Positions 51,802 through 63,250 of a stretch of DNA of 64,000 bases are shown here, piece after piece; positions within the stretch are counted from its first letter, which is position 1; the number at the start of each line of letters is the position of its first letter. Origin of the DNA: Macrobrachium rosenbergii (Eukaryota; Arthropoda; Malacostraca; Decapoda; Palaemonidae); the NCBI RefSeq assembly GCF_040412425.1, contig NC_089781.1:49158727-49222726 (forward strand), in the 5' to 3' direction. Both the position numbers and the translations under genes were made by a program. The notes below the pieces were generated by a model. The model was not told the origin of the DNA, did not search any database, and saw nothing but the letters and a program-made list of their open reading frames with translations.

Positions 51802-53349
51802 GTGCAGCAGAAAGGTCCATCCTTACAGAAAGAAATAGTGACAGTGAATAAGGATGTGTCCCCAACAGACATTACTCAAAGTAATGAAATAGTGTTTTCT
51901 GTAAAGAATTTTAATACGTGTCAGGAAGAGTTGCCTATCATACAAGTACACTTAGAAGGTGTACTGAGTTCCATATTGTTGGATACAGGCAGTACTGTAA
52001 GTATCATAGATAAAGGCACTTTAACAAAACATATAGGTTGTGAGCTTTCCCAAATGAGAGAATCCTATAGGACCATAAAGGGGATCGCTGGAAAGCAAAT
52101 AAGGGCTATAGGCAATGTCAATTTAGAGATAGAAATTCTAAATAAGAAATACAGGGAAGAGTTTGTGGTGTTAGAAGAGAAATATTTTCCAGCTCAAGCT
52201 CTATTTTCCTTCCAGGCTATGAAAAGATGTGGAATTGCACTAGATTGTAGCAATGGAAGAATCACTATCAAGGAAATTGATAGAGGAAATGTTTGCTCTC
52301 TTGAAGAAGAGGAACAGTTTCAGATAAACTTGATCACTTTACCTGAGACAGCCTCATCTGAAGAAGTAGACATCCAACAGATAGAAATAGAATTTAATGC
52401 TAACCCGGGTAGGACAGTGTGTAGAAACTCAATGATAGAAGAAATAGGAGAAGATAGACAAACTACTTTTAAAAGCCTAGAAGCCACTCAGGAGGAATTC
52501 TCAGATAGCAGGTATGAACCTGATAACTCAAGTGCACGACAAGTAGATACCTCCGAAGAACTTAGTTCTTTTTCCCAACCTGACGATCCTGACACGCTAA
52601 TAGATTGTAGTCACTTAATAATAAGAGAAGATACGGAAGAGAAGTATCTCAATGAGGTGTTGCTGTTAGGCAACCTGAAAATGACAGAGATAGGTTCTGT
52701 GATACCACAAGATGAAAGTTCAGATGATACTGATGTCTGTTACACTGCCGATGCACAGAATGCAGAAGAGATCTGCTTAGTTAGTACTGCCGATGATAAT
52801 CTTGTAAAACTCAAATTAAACAATAGCGTTATACTGCATCCACAAGGTCTGACAAAGGTTTGTCTTAGAATTGTAACAGATAAAAACCTAGGTGATACAG
52901 ATGTGTTATTAGTTAATGAAGACTTACCAGACTTTGTGAAAATGGACAATTCCCTAGTAAGACTTAATGGTGGACATTGCACGACTTATGTGTATAATTA
53001 TTCTGACAAGAGACTAGAATTGCATGCAGGCATAGAATTCTGTAAGGGAATTGTGATTACTAACCCTTTACTAACCATAAGTGAAAAAGCATTTGTCTCT
53101 GTAGCTGACACAAGAGTTAAATTAGAAGGGGAAGTAAATAATACAGATTTTCCTCAATGTAGGGACAGGTTAATACAGATATTAGAGAAATATAGGAATG
53201 TTGTAGCAGTAACAGGAGATAAGTTAGGAAGGACAGATGTCCTGCAGCACAAAATAGTCATAGAAGATGGTGCTAGACCTTTTTATATACCTAACTACAA
53301 ACTTCCAATAAGTCAAAGACCCATTGTAGACGGATGGTTGAAGAGATGA
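51802..53349 (+). CDS. Ty3/gypsy pol: aspartic protease and start of RT
   Basis: 515-codon open frame. The protease active site is at Asp61 (ILLDTGSTVSII). A long acidic linker of about 250 residues follows. Near the C-terminus HKIVIEDGARPFYIPNYKLP is the usual lead-in to RT. The frame ends at 53349 because a base is missing near 53335. The start is not certain, as it may be joined to gag by frameshifting. Confidence 0.78.
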   Translation: MQQKGPSLQKEIVTVNKDVSPTDITQSNEIVFSVKNFNTCQEELPIIQVHLEGVLSSILLDTGSTVSIIDKGTLTKHIGCELSQMRESYRTIKGIAGKQIRAIGNVNLEIEILNKKYREEFVVLEEKYFPAQALFSFQAMKRCGIALDCSNGRITIKEIDRGNVCSLEEEEQFQINLITLPETASSEEVDIQQIEIEFNANPGRTVCRNSMIEEIGEDRQTTFKSLEATQEEFSDSRYEPDNSSARQVDTSEELSSFSQPDDPDTLIDCSHLIIREDTEEKYLNEVLLLGNLKMTEIGSVIPQDESSDDTDVCYTADAQNAEEICLVSTADDNLVKLKLNNSVILHPQGLTKVCLRIVTDKNLGDTDVLLVNEDLPDFVKMDNSLVRLNGGHCTTYVYNYSDKRLELHAGIEFCKGIVITNPLLTISEKAFVSVADTRVKLEGEVNNTDFPQCRDRLIQILEKYRNVVAVTGDKLGRTDVLQHKIVIEDGARPFYIPNYKLPISQRPIVDGWLKR

Positions 53350-55912
53350 AGGAAGATGGAGTTGTAATACCTTCTAAGTCACCTTATAATTCACCTTTAC
53401 TGCTAGTTCCAAAGAAAGACGGTACATGGAGGATGGTAATTGATTACCGTAAATTGAATTCCCACACCATCCCTGATCGCCAATGCCAGTCATTAATGAC
53501 ATGTTAGCTCAATTAGGAGGTGCCAAGGTTTTTTCTAGCCTCGATCTACTAAGTGGATATTGGCAAGTTCCTCTCGATGAAGAATCCAAGCATCTCACGG
53601 CATTCAGTACTCATAAAGAACATTTGCAATTTGAGGTAATGCCGTTTGGTCTTACTTCAGCTCCTTTAACGTTTGTACGTTTAATGCTGCAAATCTTGGG
53701 AGATGTTGAAGACGTAACGGTTTATCTTGATGATGTAATAATTGCTAGTAAGGATGTAGAGAGTCATTTCAAGACAATAGAATTAGTATTAGATAGGCTC
53801 AGAAAGGCCAGTTTAAAGGTAAAAATTAAGAAATGTCAGTTTCTGAAGAAATCTCTAGAATATCTAGGACATGTTATCAGTGAACATGGTTTGAAAATGC
53901 AAGAAGGAAAGATTAAGGCTATTGTGGACTATCCAGCCCCAAGAAATTTGAAGGCACTAAGAAGATTCCTAGGTATGGTAGGATATTATCGACCTTTCAT
54001 AAAGGGATTTGCTACCATAGCAAAACCATTAACTGAGTTAACTAGGAAAGATGCTAGCTATGAGTGGAAAGATGAACAGGAAGCAGCGTTCAAAACACTA
54101 AAGGATATGTTGATAACAGATCCTATCCTAGTTTATCCAGACTTCGAGAAGGAATTCTACTTAGCCTGTGATGCTTCAAGTACAGGACTAGGTGCCGTCT
54201 TGATGCAAAAGGATAAAACAAGGATGAGGACTGTATACTATGCCAGTAGAGTTTTGAATGCAGCTGAAAGAAATTACAGTACAACAGAAAGGGAATGTTT
54301 GGCATTAGTCTGGGGATTACAGAAATTTAGACACATTTTGCTAGGACATAAAATTAATGTTCTTACAGATCATAAACCCATTTGTGATCTTTTCAAGAAA
54401 AGGGCTTTTACCAATAATATGAAGTTCAATAGATGGTTCGTTAGCGTATTAGAATTTGCCCCAGAATTTAGATACATACCTGGTAGATATAACACATTAG
54501 CTGACGCCTTATCTAGATCACAAGAAGAGAACGAGAAACAAATTACCACTCATAATTTCGCCTTCAGTTGTCAAATCACAGACTTAGATTTAGACAAAGT
54601 TCGTCAGGAACAACAAAAGGATTCTAGAATAAGGGAAGTAATTGGTAACCTCTTGCAAGGTGAGAAAAATTCAGAGTTTCAATTGATAGATGGGTTATTG
54701 TACAAGACTTCAGATGAACCAAATGCTTGTTCACGTTTGTACATTCCTAATACACTAATACAAGATGTTTTAGAACTAACCCATTCATACAAGTTATCAG
54801 GACATCCTGGAATTAAGAAAACATGTAGAACAATCACTAGAAACTATTTTTGGCCTCGATGTAGTGAAGATGCTACTCGATTTGTTCAGAATTGTACCCT
54901 ATGTAATATACAGAAGGGGAATGTCAACGTCAAGGCTCCTCTGGAAATGTATCCTTCAGAATTAAATCCTTTTCAAGTAGTCACAATGGATTTCTTAGGT
55001 CCATTCCCGAACACCATCAGAGGAAATAAACAGATTTTAGTTTTCATTGACTATTTGACCAGATACGTAGAAATTGTTCCAACTAGAAACAGAGAAGCAT
55101 CAACGGTGGCAGAAGCCTTTAAGTCTAGAATCATAACCAGACATTCATGTCCTCAAGTTTTGCTCTCAGACAATGCTGCTGAATTTACTAGTGACATTCT
55201 AACGAAATTGTGTGACTTTTATGAAATACAGAAATGTCAAATAACAGCATATAAGCCAAGCTCAAATGGAGCAGTAGAAAGAACAAATCGCAAGATAAAG
55301 GATGTTCTGAAAACATTGGTAACCCCTAGCACTGAAGACTGGGACTTGACTCTCGAAGACATACAATTTACTCTAAACAACACAGTAAATGAATCAATAG
55401 GAGAAACTCCTCATTTCCTATTGTATGGCTACCAAAAGAGAATGCCAAATTCACTTTTGGATGATGCCGCACCACCCAGACGTACGTACAACTACGAGGA
55501 CTATATTGCTTGGAAGACAAGACGTACGTACGAAACCGTTAAAGTCACCAGGGCTAGATTAAAGGAGTTACATAAAAAATCTAGTAAGTATTACAATAAC
55601 AGATCCACCATACCTTCGTTAAAGGTAGGACAACAAGTTTATGTACTCAATCATGTTCTTGAAGGACCTAATATTAAAGTATCACCAAAATTTCGAGGTC
55701 CATATAGAGTTTTAGAAGTTTTGAAGTTGAATAAATTCAAGTTAATGCATGAAATTACCTTGAAAGAATCCATTGTACATTGGAACCACATTAAAGTAGT
55801 TCATTCAGAACCTTGGTCGTCTACCCAGTTAAAAGATTTGTCCAATAAAGATCAGATAGATAATAAAATAGAATCTTCAATGACCCCAAGGTATAATTTG
55901 AGAAGAAGGTAA
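53335..55912 (+). CDS. Ty3/gypsy pol: RT, RNase H, integrase
   Basis: The first RT blocks (53335-53480, PKKDGTWRMVIDYRKLN) are in a separate frame. After a second one-base shift near 53480 an 809-codon frame follows. It has RT with SSLDLLSGYW (Asp21) and YLDD (81-84); RNase H with Asp230 (ACDASSTGLG), Asp296 (TDHKP) and Asp341 (ADALSR); an integrase zinc domain with His434, His441, Cys471 and Cys474; and the catalytic triad Asp503 (TMDFLGPF), Asp563 (SDNAAEF) and Glu599 (AVERTNR). The C-terminal GPYRVLEVL region resembles the usual gypsy integrase tail. All catalytic residues seen are intact; only the N-terminal breaks prevent a continuous polyprotein. Confidence 0.88.
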
Positions 55913-55977
55913 TGGCAAGTGCAATGGTAAACAAATGTAGTTGATAAGATTTTTACTGCTTAATAACATTATTTCAG

Positions 55978-57504
55978 CAAATGGATTGTATGGTGGTTGG
56001 CAGTGAGTCAAATTGTGAACTCACTCATACAACTAAGGAAGGGAGCCATCATCAAGGAGCATGGCAAGGTTAAGATGATACAGGACCTAGCCATTGTTAA
56101 GATAGGAACGGAGCCCATTATCGATCAGAGAGAGCAGTTAGTCCAGCTGAGCAATCAGATACAGGCAGGATTACAAAGTGTCCAAGATAGAAATTTGTAC
56201 GACATGCTCTCCAAGTTGCAGAGGGACATCGATAGTGTTATGCCAAGGAAAGTAGTAAAGCGATCACTCATACCCTTTATAGGTGTCGCTTTACACAATC
56301 TCTTTGGAGTGGCGACCGATGGTAATGTTGAAAGGCTAAAGGAAAGAGTGGCACAACTTGAAAATTGGGCTTCTGAGCAGGGCACTGTCTATAATAAAGT
56401 AATAGGAAATGTCAATCAAAATCACAAAATGATCACAGTGCTGAAAGAATTTGTGAATAGTGCCCTCCATAATGTTTCATCAGAAATTGCTAGAATCCAT
56501 CAAACAGAAATGATGGAGCAACTGCTCACAGAAACAAGTAATTTCCTTCTGGAATACAAGGAATTACTCAATGCAATCATGATGGCAGGTAAAAACCTGC
56601 TGTCGCCTTTTCTGATAACCCCTAGTGAAATTGAAGCCATTATTCAGAAATGTGTTGTGAACAATCACTTGAAGCCACTAGTAGAAAATATAGTGGACTA
56701 TTATGGCCTGATAACAGTGAAAGTGGTAGCCAATCAAATCATACTAGTGATCCTTTCAACAATCCAGACGTCAACTCATTGATGTCAGTCTATCCATTCC
56801 CAATGGTAGTAGATAATAAGTCCATTGTACTAGAAGGAACAGTTCGACACTTTGCCTTGCAGCATGATTCTTTCCTAGTGACTGAAATTCCCGAACATGA
56901 GTTCAGGGAATGTGTCATGCTTAATGATGGTGTATATGTTTGTAACATTGTGAATTTCTATGAACCCTTGAATGCTCTTCATTGCCTAGATGATCTTGTA
57001 AACAACAAGAATGGTAAGAACCATTGTAAATATATACCGTTTACAGAAACTTTCAAGGCTCAAATCATTGATGATGAAATTTTTGTGTTCTCAGCAAACA
57101 GATTGAATGCTAAGATTGACTGTAAGTCAAACAAAACAGAAGTAGTTTTCATTAATGTACACTCATTTTCATCTGCTTGTGAATTGGTTATTTTACATAA
57201 TTTGTATTACAAACCTACAGTCTTCATGACATACAGTTTGAATTTCAGTAAAAGTGTACATCAGTTTGCAGTTATTAACGAATTTCAACTTTCAGAACTG
57301 GAATTGGAGACATTCACAAAGCTAGAAGAGGTTCATACTTTCTTTCATACATATAAGACCGAGATTTCTCCTATCATGTCATTCATAAATGTCATTCTTT
57401 TGGTACTGTTTGCTTTCATTTCTTTTATAATTGTCAGGAAATTAATATTGAATAAGCTTACCTTAATCAAAGACATGATGGACAGAATCCTTCCTAGAGA
57501 GTGA
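55978..57504 (+). pseudogene. Ty3/gypsy env-type glycoprotein gene, one frameshift
   Basis: Two overlapping open frames: 55997-56782 (261 codons) and 56650-57504 (284 codons), broken by one shift between 56650 and 56780. The first has a furin-like basic site (RKVVKR, residues 84-89) followed by a hydrophobic fusion-peptide-like segment and a coiled region. The second has several paired cysteines and ends with a single membrane anchor (about residues 243-262) and a short basic tail. This layout fits insect errantivirus Env and baculovirus F-type fusion proteins; the match is by architecture, not a search. A TTTCAG acceptor precedes 55978 and a hydrophobic leader directly follows it, consistent with expression from a spliced message starting at the ATG near 50304. 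Confidence 0.72.
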
Positions 57505-57507
57505 TAG

Positions 57508-58014
57508 CGTTTACCATTGACTTGCCACTTGAACATTTGATGATTGATTTTTTTATTATACAATTTATGATTTTTTTGTGATATGTTTTTCATTAAGAAT
57601 TTCTACAAGTTATCATGATTGATAACCAAAGAGTAATAGGCATTTGATATATTTACTTTGCCATAATTTTCTGCATTTAGTTTGAGTATTTGATATATAA
57701 TTCATACTTATATTGTTTGTGTTAGCACTATGATGCATTATAATATTTCTTGCATTTATTGCTTATTAATAGAAATTATTGACATTGAAATAATTGACTA
57801 TAGTCAAGTTTTTCTTTGAATGTATATTATAGGCATTCATATAAATTTATTTCCATACACCTGCTTACATGACTACTTTATTCAAATTCGCATTACATTA
57901 TTATTGCTTTTACCTTAATTGGTTGGCTTAGAATTAATTTTTGTAATGGTTTTGTATATTGTTGAGTTGGTTATCTACTTGCATTGTAGTCAATGCAGGT
58001 AGGTGACCGAGTGA
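57508..58014 (+). other. Ty3/gypsy 3' untranslated region
   Basis: About 500 bp of AT-rich sequence; no gene. A modest purine-rich stretch (AGGTAGGTGACCGAGTGA) abuts the 3' LTR and is the likely polypurine tract. Confidence 0.5.
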
Positions 58015-58639
58015 TGTTATGCAGTGAATAAGTATGAGATTCACTGATCGGGATTATGAAAGAGAGAGAGAGAGAGACGATGTTGATAGTTTAAAATGAT
58101 GAGAGCATGAGACCAAGTAAATTGAAGACTAACCATAACAAACCTCCAAGATGTGGGAAAGGAAGGAGGAGGATAGACTACAGGAATCAAAAGGTCAGCA
58201 AAATTGACCTGATTTGTCCTTGCCAAAAGTGGGAGTTAAGATTGAACCATTAAGAGTAAAGTAGACGTCCTCAAGGAGGCGGAGTTTTATTCAACATAGG
58301 TCCAGAGTTCATTCTGATCAATTTTTAGCCAGAGTTATTTTGAAACCAAATTGGGTAGGATTTGTGTCACTCAACTCTCTAACATCAAGAAATTTCTAAG
58401 TCCAGTGTGGCTGGCCGTGTGAAATAGTTTAGTGTTAAGAATAAAACTTATGAAAAACCGTGCCCGGCAAATACTTACCCCCTCCTGAAAAGTAGAAAGT
58501 ATTAATAGACAATTTCAACCTAACTTACCAAGTCCCCTGTGTTACTATCAAGTGAAAGTCAACAGACAGAAACGGAGTCATTCATATGTGGTGCAACGCA
58601 ATACAAAGAAAAAACTGCACCAAATTGATACGCATAACA
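58015..58639 (+). repeat. 3' LTR of Ty3/gypsy element
   Basis: 625 bp, same ends as the 5' LTR. Differences include AGGATAGACT for GCGCT near 58170 and an extra AAATTGATA before the terminal CGCATAACA. Confidence 0.92.
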
Positions 58640-58643
58640 GTTC

Positions 58644-60230
58644 CATCAATCACCGTTTTAGGCTCTTTTAGGACTTTGTGAAAGATCTATTATTAAAGAG
58701 GGCATTTTTAAAAAAAAGACGAGACATCTGAAATTCCAAGGCAGGCTGTTCAGTGTTCCAAAGAAAGGTTCCAGTCAGCGAAGAGTAATTCTAGACTTGT
58801 CCCGTCTTTTTTATTCAATGCGACAAAATTTTTATTTTTTATCTACAGGATTTTTACCCTACTTGCCCCGTGGATTTAAACCACCTCTACAGATCTTTCA
58901 GACGCCTATTATCACATCCCGATTATTTATAAGTTCTTCCTTTATCTGGGGTTCAGACTAGGAAATCAGGCATACTTTTTCAGGGTCATTCCATTTTATC
59001 AATGTAGCCCCAGAATCTTCACCAAACTGGCAGATTTTACGGAAGTTCAGCAACTCCGGTCTCAGGGGATTTATGCTTTATTTATCTTTTATTTACCTAG
59101 ACGATTGGATTGTTTGGGCATCCAACGTCATTATTTTTTTATAAACAGCCATAGTAATCGGCTTTTACATCACTGGGCTTTCAGATAAACAAGGAGAAAT
59201 CCCGCCTAGTTCGGAGAGTCGCTTTCAATGGTTAGGAATCCAGTGGGACCTGTGTGCACACAGACTTTCTCTTCCGCCCAAACGGAGAGAAATTTATTTT
59301 TATTTATGATATTTTGACAGTTCCTCAAGAACAAGAAAGCTTCCCGTCGTATTTAAAGAGTCTTAGGTTCTCTTCAGTTTGCTTTTTGACGGATCTTCTT
59401 TTGAAATCCAAACTGAAAGACATAAACAGGGTATGGCGGAGCCGAGCCAATGTCAGGTTCAGAGACAAAGTTATCTTTGATTCCGCCGATTTTGAAAAAG
59501 AGACTCCGGCCTTGGACGACTGTCAAGAGCTTTATCGAAGTCAGTACCTCTTCAGTTTCCTCCTCCATCATTAGTAATTTTTACCGACGCTTCCCTATTT
59601 ATTTATGGGGAGGATACTCTCAACACAAGAAGGTACAGGGGACTTGGTCCACCATGTTCCGCCAGTTCCATATCAATATCCTGGAATTTATTTTATGGCA
59701 GTCTTTCTAACCCTGAAGAAACTGCGTCCAACAATCTGATTCATATAAGATTGGTCCTGGACAGCGCAGTAGTAGTACACTGTATAAACACGGGAGGTTC
59801 CAAATCGATATCGGATCAACCAGGTTATGATAGCAATATTCTCTCTAGCAAACAAACACCAGTGGCATCTGTCTGCTACCCACCTTGCAGGGGTCCGGAA
59901 TATTTCATTGCAGATTCCTATCCAGGACAACTCCGCTGGAGTCGGAATGGTCCCTGGACAAAACTTCATTCAAATGGATTTGCAATCAAGTTCCGGTCTC
60001 AAAGTAGATCTCTTTGCAACAGAATGCAACCACAAACTACCTTGTTATGTTGCTCCCAACCTGGACCCTCTAGCTCACTCCACAGATGCAATGTCCATAG
60101 ATTGGAACAAGTGGAAAAGGATCTACCTCTTTCACCAGTAAACCTGTTACTGAAAGTCCTTTTAAAGCTCAGGACATTCAAGGGTCAGATAGCCCTAGTA
60201 GCTCCAAACTGGCCGAAGATTTTTTAACTG
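58644..60230 (+). pseudogene. DIRS-D RT-RNase H, 3' piece, peppered with T-rich replacements
   Basis: Continues the RT cut at 48308. Clean stretches (58727-58800; 59395-59580 with LLKSKLKDINRVWR and RFRDKV; 59710-60230 with VVVHCIN and HQWHLSATHLAGVRN) alternate with stretches where TTATTT or TTTT-like runs replace the bases found in B and C, for example at the YLDD region (59080-59110). The methyltransferase-like tail (LFATECNHKLPCYVAPNLDP) is clean at 60005-60065. Coding capacity cannot be judged. Confidence 0.7.
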
Positions 60231-60289
60231 GTTTCCACTTCTTCTAGAGCTGAAGCTTCTGTGCTTTGCAAATTCCCAACCCAAAACTG

Positions 60290-61325
60290 ATTTAAATAGT
60301 ACAAACTCAGACTGTGTCAGCTTCCTCAAGAATTCAGAATGCCCTGGCTTTGTGGATTTCATGAAGTTTGCAGCTCAGAAGGATGCTAATATTGATCCTA
60401 TTAACACTTTGTTCCTAGAATCAGACAAAAGGGAATCCACTCTTAGACAGTATGACTCAGCAGTTAAGAAATTAGCACTCTTCCTAAAAGAATCTGAAAC
60501 AACTGTAATGACCACTAATTTAGCAATTTCATTTTTTAGGTCATTATTTGAGAAAGGTCTGGCCTCAAGTACCATTACTACAGCAAAATCAGCTTTGAAA
60601 AAGATATTTTTGCACAGGTTTAAGATTAACTTTTTTTATCTTATTTTTATTTCTATCCCTAAAGCCTTATTTTTTTAAGACCAGTAACCCGCCCACATAA
60701 AATTTTCCTGGTTCTTTTTGATGTTCTTTTATTTTTATTAGCCTCAGAAATAGATAATCAGAATTGCTCTTTCACTAACTTATTGAGGGAGACCTTATTT
60801 TTTATTAGTTTAGCTTCAGGTGCTAGAATTTCTGAACTGTCTGCCTGTCTAGAGAACCCAACCATATTGATTTCTTCCATCAGGTGAAGTGTTGCTAAAT
60901 CACCCTAAGTTCCTAGCTAAAAATGAAGATCCTCGAGATAGGTGGTCTCCCTGGAAGGTCATTTTCCCACAAGACCTGTCTTTATGCCCAGTCTTTACCT
61001 TTAAAGCCTATTTAGACAGGACCTCACAGATAACTTCCAGGCCTCTGTTTGTTAAGGGGAGGAGCTATCTCTATGAAAGCCATTAGACAACAGATCTTGT
61101 ATTTCATTAAACATGCAAACCCAGATTCAGTCCCAAAAGTTTTTATGACATTAGGACAGTGGCCACCTCCACTAACTATTTCCATTACATGAATTTCAAG
61201 GATCTTTTAAAATTTATACGGGTGGAAGTCTCCGTCATTTAGTTTTTAAAAAACTATCTGAAATCACTAGAAGCTCTGAATTTCACTACAGTGGCGGCAG
61301 GGAACATTATGTTAAAAAATCCGTT
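60290..61325 (+). pseudogene. DIRS-D tyrosine recombinase, peppered with T-rich replacements
   Basis: An open piece (60352-60678) gives MDFMKFAAQKDANIDPINTL and STLRQYDSAVKKLALFLKES, then breaks at TTTTTTTATCTTATTTTTAT. Further on SGARISELSAC-like and FLAKNEDPRDRWSPWKV segments are readable. The VHDIR histidine codons are replaced by T-rich bases, and the KRHYLK tyrosine region reads through a frame break. Confidence 0.68.
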
Positions 61326-61757
61326 TAATTCTTTTTAGTACTTATTTCACTCTCCTCCTCCTACCTGCCTCATTTATTTATTTTGGTCACCTCCAGGTTT
61401 TTGCTTCACAGCCTGTCTCCTGACCATGTCATAGTTTTGTCTTGTCTATGTGTTTAATGTAAATATTACGTTTGTTCTTCTTATCTTGTATTTTATTTAT
61501 TTATTTAGTTTCCCCAACACCTTAGTCTTTAAGTATAATGTTTAGTACCTATTTTCACTTTTATGTACTCATTAATCTAAGGATGATTTTATATTATGTA
61601 CACTTTAATATTACATTAAATTTAAGTATCTTTATTATATCTAAATACCACATCTTGCTACTTTATAATTAAAACTCTTGTGGACTTTTAGTTTTATTAC
61701 TTTCCTCTACAAGTTTTCCTTTTGTTTCAGGATGGTATTTTGATTTCTCTATTTATT
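61326..61757 (+). other. DIRS-D 3' untranslated region
   Basis: T-rich, corresponds to 13431-13833 of B; no gene. Confidence 0.45.
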
Positions 61758-61841
61758 ATTTCACCGGGTGACATTTTAGGTCAAAAAACCCAGAAAAAGG
61801 ATTTTGACAAAGGAAAAATCTATTTCTGGGAGAGACCTGTG
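61758..61841 (+). repeat. DIRS-D internal complementary region (ICR)
   Basis: ATTTCACCGGGTGACATTTT, then CAAAAAACCCAGAAA (complement of the left end) joined to AAGGATTTTGACAAAGGAAA and AATCTATTTCTGGGAGAGAC (complement of the right end). Some bases are replaced by TTTT. Confidence 0.78.
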
Positions 61842-61902
61842 TTTTTAAAAATTTACCCATGATTCCTTTCTTTTATTTATGATAAAATACCATTCCAGGA
61901 TG

Positions 61903-62222
61903 GGGTGCTAATGTGGAATGTGGGTGACGCTTATTTGTTTACAGTCCGCAGTGGTGCAATATTTTTGTAACGGCACCTCACTTTATTGGGACTTTTGACA
62001 TTGGGAATGTTTACAGGGCGGAGGCCTGTGATTGTTATTTAATCTTTATTTTTCTCATACACGACTCCATTTCATGGAGCTTTTTTTAGTAACTCCGGCT
62101 TAGCTTTTTAGCTTTTCTCTGGTATATTTAGTTAATAGCTTTAACTAGAAATAAGTTGCTGAAAGGTTATTTCACTGGGTGACACAGGTCTCTCTATTTT
62201 TTAATAGATTTTTTTTGTCAAA

Positions 62223-62228
<6 letters not shown>
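61903..62228 (+). repeat. DIRS-D 3' inverted terminal repeat
   Basis: Inverted match to 43359-43660: TTTTGACATTGGGAATGTTT, ATTTCATGGAGCT, CTTTTCTCTGGTATATTTAG and AAAGGTTATTTCACTGGGTG. Its outer edge is eroded by T runs and merges into TA repeats. Confidence 0.75.
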
Positions 62229-62273
<45 letters not shown>

Positions 62274-62282
62274 ATAGTAGTT

Positions 62283-62325
<43 letters not shown>

Positions 62326-62336
62326 TTATATATATA

Positions 62337-62388
<52 letters not shown>

Positions 62389-62900
62389 TTTTATATTTTT
62401 ATATACATATATACACATATATATGTATATGACTATTTATCACATTTATTGATTCATATATAATCAAAAGCATAAAATTTATTATTTATCAATTGTTTTT
62501 ACATATAATAATATATTTTCATATATATTTATTTTTCGAATTTAATTATTTAAGTTGATAATTTTCATTTAATTTATTATTTACCAGATTTATTTTAATC
62601 ATTTATTTTTACACACTAACCAGTGTTTTTACTGGTTTATGTGTCACTGTTTAGTCCTGATTTTCGTCCGTTTGGTTTTTATTTTATACATGGACTTATT
62701 ATCAACTAAAATTTATTTCATTTATTAACTATATGAAAATATATTATTTCCGATATAAGAGTGAATTGATATTAAAGGACGTTTATTTATTTATTTCTGA
62801 ATTATATATGTATATATATATATATATTATACATATATATATATTTATACATATATACACATATATATACATATACATATATTCACACACATATTTATTT

Positions 62901-62964
<64 letters not shown>

Positions 62965-63250
62965 ATATTTATATTATATTTATATTTAGGCGGTCCCTTT
63001 ATTTATCAATTTATTTTTTATTCATTTTATTTATTTTTATTTATTTAAATATTTTTATTTTTTTAGATATATTCATTAAAAAATCAGGCCGGCTTTACGA
63101 CGTTTGTTTCGAGTTTATTAATGCAGCCCGTTTTATTTATTTATTTTACTTATTTTCAATTTTAATATTTATAAAAAAATCCGTTTCTGGTTTAACAGTA
63201 ATCATCAAAAATCAGTTTCTGGTTTAATTATTAAAATACATTGCAAGGTT
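62229..63250. repeat. TA-rich and TTTATTT-rich simple sequence
   Basis: Long TA runs (62229-62400, 62810-62960), otherwise A/T-rich DNA with recurrent TTTATT. A 164-codon frame here is made of YIYIYI-type residues and is not a gene. Confidence 0.85.

Larger units (their letters stand above)
48309..58639 (+). mobile_element. Ty3/gypsy LTR element with env (errantivirus-like)
   Basis: Complete 10.33-kb element: two LTRs (607 and 625 bp) starting TGTTATGC and ending GCATAACA, 4-bp target duplication GTTC (48305-48308 and 58640-58643), primer-binding site, gag, protease, RT, RNase H, integrase and an env-type third gene. It is inserted in the RT of DIRS-D: the empty sequence GGTTCCATCAA is intact in copy B at 10124. 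The LTRs differ at roughly a dozen positions plus small indels by eye, indicating a fairly recent insertion. Gag, pol and env each carry one or more frameshifts. Confidence 0.92.
43359..62228 (+). mobile_element. DIRS-like retrotransposon D, split by a Ty3/gypsy element
   Basis: 5' ITR at 43359, ICR at 61758-61841, 3' ITR ending about 62228. Without the 10.3-kb Ty3/gypsy insert (plus its 4-bp duplication) it is about 8.5 kb. Gene order is as in A-C. The part right of the insert carries many T-rich replacements (see findings), so its true coding state cannot be judged. It sits in TA-repeat DNA, with TATTATATAT before it and a long TA run after it. Confidence 0.87.

Noticed and set aside
62733..63227. 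164-codon frame of Tyr/Ile repeats
   Set aside because: Translation of TA microsatellite and TTTATT sequence; no gene.
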